Below, one piece after another: positions 58,565 to 64,000 of a stretch of DNA of 64,000 nt; position 1 is the first letter of the stretch; every line of letters begins with the position of its first letter. The notes below the pieces were generated by a model that made no database searches, was not told where the DNA came from, and worked only from the letters and a program-made list of their open reading frames with translations. Source of the stretch: Bacilli bacterium (GTDB lineage: Bacteria; Bacillota_I; Bacilli_A; RF39; UBA660); contig CAAGEE010000014.1 in the NCBI GenBank assembly GCA_900768815.1, forward strand, positions 35,020-99,019. The letters run 5' to 3'. The position numbers were made by a program, and so were the translations under genes.

Positions 58565-59581
58565 ATGGCTAATAACAAAAAGAAAAATCAAAAAAGAAAT
58601 AGTAATATAACTAATAATTATAAGCATAGTAACAATAATAAATATAATAGATATCAAAAACAAGTTGATAAATATGATGATATAGATTTATCAGTAACTA
58701 AGCAGCAACAATTAATATTTGATGATATAGACTTAGATGCTACTGTTAATTTGGATACAAGCTTTATAGAGGCAAGAGGTAAAAATAGAAAAAAGGTAGT
58801 GGAAAAAACTTTAGAAAATAACAGAAAAGAGTTTGAAAATTTACAGAAGGAAGAGAAGAAAGTAAAGACTAATAGTTCGTTGTACTTAGTAATTATTTTA
58901 TTATTTTGTTTGTGTGTAGGATTAATTGGTTTTGATGTATATTATTTTACTAATGTTAATGCTAATAAAACTAAGAAGGAAATTATATATAAAGAACAAA
59001 AAGTAGTAGAAGAAGTTGTTGATGAGAATATATTGTTTTTAGGTGATTCACTTACTTATAGATATGATTTGGATAAGTATTATAAGAAATATAATGTAGT
59101 TAATTCCGGAATTGGTAATGATAAGACTAGTGATATTTTAAAAAATATGAAATCTAGAGTATATGATTATAATCCTTCTAAAGTTTTTTTGCTTATTGGT
59201 GCAAATGATCTTTGTTATGATGTAAGTAGTGATGAGGTTGTTAAAAATATTGAAAAAATTATCAAGTTAATTAAAAAAAATAGGCCTTATGCTAAAATAT
59301 ATTTAGAGTCTATTTATCCTATTAATAAGTCTGATGATGATAAGATTGCTGCTTATGTTAGAACTTTTTCTGTAAGCAATGATGATATAAAAGAGGTTAA
59401 TAAAAAATTAGAGGATTTTGCTAAAAAAGAGAATATTACTTATATTGATATATTTAGTGAACTTGTAAATGATGATGGTAATTTAGATTTGAAATATACT
59501 AAAGAAGGTTTACATATGACTGATGAGGGATATGATAAAATTACTGATATTCTTCTTAAATATATAAAAGAAAATGATTAG
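58565..59581 (+). CDS. Membrane-anchored SGNH/GDSL hydrolase
   Basis: The 338-residue product has a long cytosolic Lys/Asn-rich N-terminus (about 1-97), one transmembrane helix (about 98-120, LYLVIILLFCLCVGLIGF), and an outside SGNH domain. Block I is ENILFLGDSLTYRY with the catalytic Ser, block II has NSGIGN, block III LLIGANDL, and block V KEGLHMTDEGY with the catalytic His and a Glu where Asp is common. Such enzymes remove acyl groups from wall glycans or lipids. GGAGG precedes the ATG. Confidence 0.85.
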   Translation: MANNKKKNQKRNSNITNNYKHSNNNKYNRYQKQVDKYDDIDLSVTKQQQLIFDDIDLDATVNLDTSFIEARGKNRKKVVEKTLENNRKEFENLQKEEKKVKTNSSLYLVIILLFCLCVGLIGFDVYYFTNVNANKTKKEIIYKEQKVVEEVVDENILFLGDSLTYRYDLDKYYKKYNVVNSGIGNDKTSDILKNMKSRVYDYNPSKVFLLIGANDLCYDVSSDEVVKNIEKIIKLIKKNRPYAKIYLESIYPINKSDDDKIAAYVRTFSVSNDDIKEVNKKLEDFAKKENITYIDIFSELVNDDGNLDLKYTKEGLHMTDEGYDKITDILLKYIKEND

Positions 59582-59597
59582 TAATTTTCTTTTTTTA
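59567..59597 (+). terminator. Intrinsic terminator overlapping the SGNH gene stop
   Basis: A perfect 9-bp stem (59567-59575 with 59584-59592) has the stop codon in its loop and is followed by Ts. Confidence 0.8.
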
Positions 59598-59637
59598 TAT
59601 GCATATATTTAAGTGTAGAAAGGAATGAATAACATTT

Positions 59638-59898
59638 ATGGAAACACTTAAAGTAAGTAGTAAGTCTAATCCAAATAGCGTAGCAGGAGCTCTAGCAAAT
59701 GTGTTTAGAGAGAAAGGTAGTGTTGAGATTCAAGCAGTTGGTGCTGGTGCTTTAAATCAGGCTATTAAAGCTGTAGCAATTGCTAGAGGATTTGTTGCTC
59801 CATCTGGTAAGAATTTAGTTTGTATTCCTGCTTTTCAGGATATTGCGATTGATGGGGAAGAAAGAACAGCAATTAAATTAATTATAGAGGCTAAATAG
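59638..59898 (+). CDS. spoVS: Stage V sporulation protein S
   Basis: SpoVS is an 86-residue Alba-like protein that promotes sporulation and coat development in Bacillus. It has METLKVSSKSNPNSVAGALA, IQAVGAGALNQAIKAVAIAR and the C-terminal DGEERTAIKLIIEAK, all nearly as in Bacillus. AAAGGA lies 13 nt before the ATG, a rather long distance. In Bacillus it lies near rny, whereas here it is 31 kb away. Confidence 0.95.
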   Translation: METLKVSSKSNPNSVAGALANVFREKGSVEIQAVGAGALNQAIKAVAIARGFVAPSGKNLVCIPAFQDIAIDGEERTAIKLIIEAK

Positions 59899-59911
59899 TC
59901 TCTTTTCTTTT
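59884..59911 (+). terminator. Intrinsic terminator overlapping the spoVS stop
   Basis: A 6-bp stem with one G-T pair (59886-59891 with 59898-59903) spans the stop codon and is followed by T-rich sequence, closely like the end of rny. Confidence 0.65.
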
Positions 59912-59974
59912 GTAATTTTCTTTATATTATTGGCATTGTATGGTAAACTATTATTAATATTGGAGGAATGATAT

Positions 59975-61153
59975 ATGGCAGAAGAAATGATTACTTGTGA
60001 TCGATGTGGTGCTGTTTATAAGAAGAGTATGCGTTATTGTATGAAGTGTGGCAGACTTAATTATAGCCATCCAGATAATGCCTCTATGTTAAAATATGAA
60101 CCGAAAAATGGAGAGGACATTAAAAGGTTTAATGATGATAAAGATGAGACTTTGTCATTTGAATCTCCTTTTAAATATTCCTTAGCTTTAAAAGCTGGTA
60201 GAAAAACTTCGTGTATTATTTTTAATATATTATTTTTAATAGTTTTATTTATAGGTGTATTTTTATTTTTCTACAATAGATATGGTGATTTAACTGCTAC
60301 TATATCTTCAAATCAATTTTATGTAGTAATAGCGGCTTTAATCTTTTTTCAACTTGAATCTATTGCTGTACAATTTATGTATATGAAAGCAAATAAACCA
60401 TGGTGGTCATTTTTTGTTCCATTTTATAATCTTTATGTATATTTTGATATAGTGATGAAAAAGAAATTATATTTTTTATTTCTTTTTATTCCTGTATATG
60501 GTATATATGTATTATTTAAATCTTTATATGATTTAGGAAAGAGTTTTGGATATTCAGGATGGTTGGTGGTATTTTTACCATTTGTAATGATACCAATTAT
60601 AGCGTTTAATACAGCAGCTTCATATAATGGTATATATTATGTAGAAGAAAGAAGAAGAATGGGAGAAAATGTTCTTGCTGAGGATCATATGAAAAATAAA
60701 ACAATACTAGTTGTAATGCTTACTTTGATTTTTGCAAGTTTTGGAGCTTTAATTTTCTTTAATTTTAAATTCTTGTCTATATTATATGAAAAACAAAAGA
60801 TGATTTTAGTAGCACCGAAAATTATTCGATTTGTTGAAGATGATATGCAACGTACTGGGTATGTATGTTCTAATAATTTTAATATTTATACTGATGATGG
60901 GGCATATTATATTCCATTTGGTATAGTTGGTTATGATTTTGGTAGTGAATTTAATAATTCTTATGAAGAATATAAGGGTTATGTTAAAGTTATGAAGAGT
61001 CTTGGAAAAGAAGTATATTCTATATCTTTATATAATGATAAAGTTGGAATGAAGGAAGCTAGTTTAAAAAGTATTAAAAATGGTAATGCTGTTGTTGAAG
61101 AGAACTTTATAACAGTAATTCCTGATGGATCTGTAACTTGTTATAAAAAATAG
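59975..61153 (+). CDS. Zinc-ribbon polytopic membrane protein (DUF5684-like)
   Basis: The 392-residue product starts with a zinc ribbon of two CxxC pairs (CDRC and CMKC, about residues 9-27). After a linker come about six transmembrane helices, with SFFVPFYNLYVYFDIV and FIPVYGIYVLFKSLYDLGKSFG as in DUF5684/signal-peptidase-like membrane domains. A soluble C-terminal part of about 110 residues follows. Function unknown. GGAGGAATG lies before the ATG. No good terminator follows; the dyad TGATAAA/TTTATCA (61155-61176) overlaps the next promoter. Confidence 0.75.
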   Translation: MAEEMITCDRCGAVYKKSMRYCMKCGRLNYSHPDNASMLKYEPKNGEDIKRFNDDKDETLSFESPFKYSLALKAGRKTSCIIFNILFLIVLFIGVFLFFYNRYGDLTATISSNQFYVVIAALIFFQLESIAVQFMYMKANKPWWSFFVPFYNLYVYFDIVMKKKLYFLFLFIPVYGIYVLFKSLYDLGKSFGYSGWLVVFLPFVMIPIIAFNTAASYNGIYYVEERRRMGENVLAEDHMKNKTILVVMLTLIFASFGALIFFNFKFLSILYEKQKMILVAPKIIRFVEDDMQRTGYVCSNNFNIYTDDGAYYIPFGIVGYDFGSEFNNSYEEYKGYVKVMKSLGKEVYSISLYNDKVGMKEASLKSIKNGNAVVEENFITVIPDGSVTCYKK

Positions 61154-61182
61154 TTGATAAAGATTAATTTTTATCATATAAT
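61154..61182 (+). promoter_or_regulatory. Sigma-A promoter for the T-box-NUDIX-serS unit
   Basis: TTGATA (61154-61159), a 17-nt spacer and TATAAT (61177-61182) start right at the preceding stop codon. Minus-35 and spacer are part of a 7-bp inverted repeat. Confidence 0.8.
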
Positions 61183-61189
61183 ATTAACA

Positions 61190-61376
61190 AATCAGTGATT
61201 AGAACTAATAATAAGATTATTTAAGCTGAGAGAAGTCATGGTTGGTGGAAATGACATTAAATACTTATTTATCTACTCTATAGATGAAGGATACTTCCGG
61301 GTTAGACCGTTATCTAATTAAGTTAATAAAAGGATGGTACCGTGCTTTTGCACTCCTTGGTATCATTCTTTTTTGT
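61190..61376 (+). ncRNA. T-box riboswitch upstream of NUDIX-serS
   Basis: T-box leaders sense uncharged tRNA and allow read-through. Stem I is visible as GTCAT (61234-61238) with ATGAC (61250-61254) around GGTTGGTGGAA, and GAGAGAA lies before it. The conserved T-box element is AAAAGGATGGTACCG (61328-61342), and the terminator pairs AGGATGGTACC with GGTATCATTCT (61359-61369), followed by Ts. The specifier codon was not resolved; TCT is a candidate near 61271-61279. The position facing the tRNA discriminator base is T (TGGT), whereas Ser tRNAs have G73 and normally pair with C. Confidence 0.85.
61331..61376 (+). terminator. Regulated terminator of the T-box
   Basis: AGGATGGTACC pairs with the segment from 61359, with GTGC/GCAC forming the top of the stem, and TTTTTTG follows. 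It competes with the antiterminator formed by the T-box element. Confidence 0.75.
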
Positions 61377-61393
61377 TTTATGGAGGTGAAATG

Positions 61394-61825
61394 ATGTCGT
61401 ATATAAAGACTGGTGTTGGTGTTTTAATTGAAAATGATAACAAAATATTACTGGGACACAGAGTTAGTGATTCTTTAGATACTGGTGGTATTTATGAACC
61501 TGATTCTTGGACGCTTCCTGGTGGAAAACAGGAGTATGAAGAAACTACAGTTGATGCTGGCATTAGAGAAGTAAAGGAAGAGACTAATTTAGATGTTAGC
61601 AATTTAAAGTTGTTTTATGTCTCGGATGATATATCCGATGATAGACATTATGTGACAATTGATTATATTAGTAATTGTTTTAGTGGAGAATTAATGGTTA
61701 TGGAACCTAGTAAGATAGATGAATGGAAATGGTTTTCTATTTCTTCGCTTCCAAATAACATATATTCTCCATCTAGAAAGTGTATTGAATATTATATAGA
61801 AAGTAAAAATAGAAATGAGGAATAA
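61394..61825 (+). CDS. NUDIX hydrolase
   Basis: The 143-residue product has the Nudix box GGKQEYEETTVDAGIREVKE and the following ETNLDV, which fits Gx5Ex7REUxEExGU with Asn at the last Gly. These enzymes cleave nucleoside diphosphates linked to other groups; the substrate is unknown, and 8-oxo-dGTP cleaning is one option. GGAGG lies 7 nt before ATG 61394 (ATG 61391 also possible). It is under T-box control and ends 2 nt before serS. Confidence 0.88.
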   Translation: MSYIKTGVGVLIENDNKILLGHRVSDSLDTGGIYEPDSWTLPGGKQEYEETTVDAGIREVKEETNLDVSNLKLFYVSDDISDDRHYVTIDYISNCFSGELMVMEPSKIDEWKWFSISSLPNNIYSPSRKCIEYYIESKNRNEE

Positions 61826-61827
61826 AT

Positions 61828-63105
61828 ATGATAGATATAAAATTGATTAGAGAAAATAAAGATTTAGTAAAAGAAAATATTAAGAAGAAATTTCAAGATG
61901 AAAAGTTAGTTTTAGTTGATGAGGTTTATGAATTAGATAAGAGAGTTCGTGCTGTTCAAACTGAAGCTGATGGATTAAAGGCAGATAAGAACAAGATGTC
62001 TAGTGAAATTGGTAAGTTAATGGCTGATAAGAAAATAGAGGAAGCTAATGAGTTGAAGAAAAGAATTGCTGAAAATTCTGAAAAAATCAAGGAATTAGAG
62101 GAAGAACAAGAAAAACTTAGTGTTGAGATAAAAGAAAGAATGTTAGTTATTCCACAAATTATGGATGAGGGTGTTCCGATTGGAAAAGATGATAGTTTTA
62201 ATGTTGAAGTACAAAGATTTGGAGAAGCATTTGTACCTAAATATGAAATTCCATATCATGCTGACATTATTGAAAAGTTAAGAGGAATGGATAAAGATGC
62301 TGCTGGTAGAACTTCTGGGCAAGGATTTTATTATTTATTAGGAGATATTGCTAGACTTCATGAAGCATTACTTGCCTATGCAAGAGATTTTATGATAGAT
62401 CATGGTTTTACTTATGCTATACCACCATTTATGATTAGAAGTGATGTAGTTACTGGAGTTATGTCTTTTCCAGAGATGGAAGCTATGATGTATAAGATTG
62501 AGGGAGAAGACTTATACCTAATTGGTACTAGTGAACATAGTATGATTGGTAAATTTAAAGATCAAATTATTAAAAATGAAGAATTACCAATATGTCTTAC
62601 AAGTTATTCACCTTGTTTTAGAAAAGAAGGAGGAGCTCATGGTTTAGAGGAACGTGGATTGTATAGAGTTCATCAATTTGAAAAACAAGAAATGATTGTC
62701 ATTTGTGAACCAGAGGATAGTATGGATTGGTATAATAAGATGTGGAAACTTACTGTTGATTATTTTAGAAGTTTAGATGTTCCAGTTAGACAATTAGAGT
62801 GTTGTTCTGGAGATTTAGCTGATTTAAAAGTTAAATCTTGTGATATAGAAGCTTGGAGTCCAAGACAACAAAAATATTTTGAAGTAGGTAGTTGTTCAAC
62901 ACTTGGAGATGCTCAAGCTAGAAGACTTGGAATACGTAAAAAGGGTGAAAAAGGAACTTACTATTTACATACATTAAATAATACAGTTGTTGCTACTCCT
63001 AGAGGTTTAATTGCTTTTATAGAGAATAATTATCAAGAAGATGGAAGTATTAAAATACCTAAAGCTTTACAACCATATATGGGTGGAAAAGAAATTATTA
63101 AATAA
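61828..63105 (+). CDS. serS: Seryl-tRNA synthetase
   Basis: SerRS is a class II synthetase that charges tRNA-Ser. The 425-residue product has the long antiparallel coiled-coil arm (about residues 27-105) that reads the variable arm of the tRNA, motif 2 in CFRKEGGAHGLEERGLYRVHQF and motif 3 near the C-terminus with TVVATPRGLIAFIE. GAGGAA precedes the ATG. It is the second gene of a T-box-controlled unit with the NUDIX gene. Confidence 0.97.
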   Translation: MIDIKLIRENKDLVKENIKKKFQDEKLVLVDEVYELDKRVRAVQTEADGLKADKNKMSSEIGKLMADKKIEEANELKKRIAENSEKIKELEEEQEKLSVEIKERMLVIPQIMDEGVPIGKDDSFNVEVQRFGEAFVPKYEIPYHADIIEKLRGMDKDAAGRTSGQGFYYLLGDIARLHEALLAYARDFMIDHGFTYAIPPFMIRSDVVTGVMSFPEMEAMMYKIEGEDLYLIGTSEHSMIGKFKDQIIKNEELPICLTSYSPCFRKEGGAHGLEERGLYRVHQFEKQEMIVICEPEDSMDWYNKMWKLTVDYFRSLDVPVRQLECCSGDLADLKVKSCDIEAWSPRQQKYFEVGSCSTLGDAQARRLGIRKKGEKGTYYLHTLNNTVVATPRGLIAFIENNYQEDGSIKIPKALQPYMGGKEIIK

Positions 63106-63130
63106 TAGAGTTTGGCTCTATTATTTTTTT
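63101..63130 (+). terminator. Intrinsic terminator overlapping the serS stop
   Basis: A perfect 10-bp stem (63101-63110 with 63116-63125) contains the stop codon in its 5' arm and is followed by Ts. Confidence 0.85.
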
Positions 63131-63131
63131 A

Positions 63132-63140
63132 TGATACAAT
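63132..63140 (+). promoter_or_regulatory. Extended minus-10 box for the Tim44-like gene
   Basis: TGATACAAT lies 19 nt before the start, right after the serS terminator. Confidence 0.5.
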
Positions 63141-63159
63141 AAGTTTAGGATGTGATTAG

Positions 63160-63858
63160 ATGGCTTTTTTAATAGGAATAATAATTTTTATAGTTTTTGT
63201 AGCAGGATGTATTGTAGGACTTAGGCAAAGAATTAAAGCTTTTTGTTTAAAGTATTTTCATACTACTGATATTAAGAGTGTTATAGAAAGAGCTGAGATT
63301 GAAGATCAAGAGTTACCTAAATCTTTATCAAGTATGGATAGTATTTATTTTGATCAGATAAACAGGGATTTTCCTGGAATAAATATTAATGAATTAAAGA
63401 GTCTGTGTAGGGAAACTATTTTCAATATTTTTAGAGCAATAGATGAGGAAGATAGTAGTATTGTTAATGATAATATTAAAAATTTGGTTGAGAATATGAT
63501 TTCTGATAATAGAAATAAGAATGTTAAGCATGATAATTTAAATATTCATAAAGTTGTTATATCAAAATATGAAAATAATAATGGAGTTGCTACAATACAT
63601 TTTGGTTGTAGTTTTGAATATTATTATAGTGAGAGTAATAAGATCAGAAAGAAGGTTCAGGATAGGGCATTGATTGATTTTGTCTATATTATAGATGAGA
63701 GCAAGGTTCCTATTTCTAAGAAAAATTTAGGACTTAATTGTCCTAATTGCGGTTCTCCACTTAATTTTGTTGGGGAAAAGGTATGTAGTTATTGCAAAAC
63801 ACCTATTCTTGATATAGTTAAAAGAGTTTGGGTGTGTAATAGTGTTAAGTTTTATTAA
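63160..63858 (+). CDS. Tim44-like protein with N-terminal helix and C-terminal zinc ribbon
   Basis: The 232-residue product has one N-terminal transmembrane helix (about 2-20), a Tim44-like alpha/beta domain (about 55-185; IYFDQINRDFPGININELKS is the typical first helix), and a C-terminal zinc ribbon with CPNCGSPL and CSYCKTPI. Bacterial relatives are membrane-linked proteins of unknown role. GATGTGAT lies before the ATG. The next gene also encodes a zinc ribbon, and the two often occur together in such genomes (from memory, not checked). Confidence 0.75.
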   Translation: MAFLIGIIIFIVFVAGCIVGLRQRIKAFCLKYFHTTDIKSVIERAEIEDQELPKSLSSMDSIYFDQINRDFPGININELKSLCRETIFNIFRAIDEEDSSIVNDNIKNLVENMISDNRNKNVKHDNLNIHKVVISKYENNNGVATIHFGCSFEYYYSESNKIRKKVQDRALIDFVYIIDESKVPISKKNLGLNCPNCGSPLNFVGEKVCSYCKTPILDIVKRVWVCNSVKFY

Positions 63859-63883
63859 TTTATATGAGTAATTTATTTTTATA

Positions 63884-63892
63884 TGGTATAAT
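63884..63892 (+). promoter_or_regulatory. Extended minus-10 box for the right-edge gene
   Basis: TGGTATAAT lies 33 nt before the TTG start. Confidence 0.5.
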
Positions 63893-63925
63893 TGGTTTAT
63901 AAGTGTATGATTGGATGTGATAAAT

Positions 63926-64000
63926 TTGGATGTTTTGGACAATAAATGTCCAGCTTGTGGTGCGAAAATTACTTTTAATCCAAAGAATCAAACTTGGGAT
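63926..64000 (+). CDS. Zinc-ribbon protein, 5' part, cut by the window edge
   Basis: A TTG at 63926, with GGATGTGAT as Shine-Dalgarno, opens a frame that reads MDVLDNKCPACGAKITFNPK and continues to the window end. CPACGAKI is the first half of a TFIIB-like zinc ribbon. The rest lies outside the window, so function cannot be given. Confidence 0.65.
   Translation, partial: MDVLDNKCPACGAKITFNPKNQTWD

Noticed and set aside
59610..59637. Sigma-H promoter for spoVS
   Set aside because: AGGAATGAAT lies in the ribosome binding site region rather than at promoter spacing from a start site.
1..64000. Mycoplasma-type genetic code (UGA as Trp)
   Set aside because: All recognised proteins are full length with TGG for Trp and none needs read-through of TGA. 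The scarcity of TGA stops is kept as a finding, but reassignment is not shown.
1..64000. CRISPR arrays, insertion sequences, prophage genes, tRNA or rRNA genes
   Set aside because: I saw no spaced direct repeats, transposase, integrase or phage structural genes, and no tRNA-like GGTTCGAATCC arm in the gaps.

Overview
The window looks like a compact, very AT-rich chromosome segment from an endospore-forming member of the Bacilli, probably one of the uncultured gut lineages near Erysipelotrichales, RF39 or Turicibacter; lineage is inferred from gene content, not proven. Evidence: Bacillus-type gene neighbourhoods (tyrS/rpsD/ezrA/thiI/ssp/ackA; recU-PBP1; gpsB-rnpB; rodZ-pgsA-recA...rny; ftsY-ylxM...ffh; prsA...hit), a B-type RNase P RNA, a SUF system of the SufC/D/S/U/B kind, a T-box, and scattered sporulation genes (alpha/beta SASP, spoIVA, spoVIF, spoVS, a CotD-like coat protein, and two tiny YjcZ-like membrane peptides preceded by a textbook sigma-K promoter). 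No insertion sequence, prophage, CRISPR array, tRNA or rRNA was seen. Almost the whole window is ordinary housekeeping sequence.

Layout. 1-10 kb: TyrRS, a membrane-anchored predicted beta-propeller, a histidine phosphatase, rpsD (leftward, with a long leader), ezrA, thiI, SASP, ackA, nrnA and engB. 10-22 kb: an unknown 146-residue protein, leftward spoIVA, a leftward der-orf105-spoVIF operon, two membrane proteins, HU, cca, dnaD-nth, and a leftward recU-PBP1A pair. 22-36 kb: gpsB, rnpB, rodZ-like, pgsA, recA, murE-like, RNase Y, a lone DUF1016-N protein, RNase J (leftward), ftsY, ylxM, a HerA-like ATPase and ffh. 36-46 kb: CotD-like, alpha/beta hydrolase, orphan Dam methylase, PPase-like protein, ATP-grasp, rpoZ, recX, a polytopic GT-C-like protein, prsA, tiny sporulation membrane proteins, HIT, an unknown membrane protein, a frameshifted small gene and a WG-repeat/coiled-coil protein. 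46-52 kb: suf operon with an extra unknown gene. 52-64 kb: SsbB-like SSB, GNAT, pyrimidine nucleoside phosphorylase, a thioester-adhesin/sortase/membrane cluster, VanY and DacA carboxypeptidases, an SGNH hydrolase, spoVS, a zinc-ribbon membrane protein, T-box-NUDIX-serS, and Tim44-like/zinc-ribbon genes at the right edge.

Gene expression signals are tightly packed. Most transcription units end in an intrinsic terminator that often contains the stop codon, and the next minus-10 box lies only 10-25 nt before the Shine-Dalgarno. Many starts use the 3' part of the Shine-Dalgarno (GGTGAT). TGA is almost unused as a stop: I found only two uses, and both are followed at once by an in-frame TAA or TAG.

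The best leads are the sigma-K-driven tiny membrane peptides, a hairpin that masks the spoVIF ribosome binding site, the unknown gene inside the suf operon, a sortase with Gln where Arg is expected next to its thioester-domain substrate, a HerA-like ATPase inside the SRP gene neighbourhood, a repeated terminator/promoter junction bracketing an orphan Dam, and the near-loss of UGA termination. I did not find one clearly new multi-gene defence or metabolic system.
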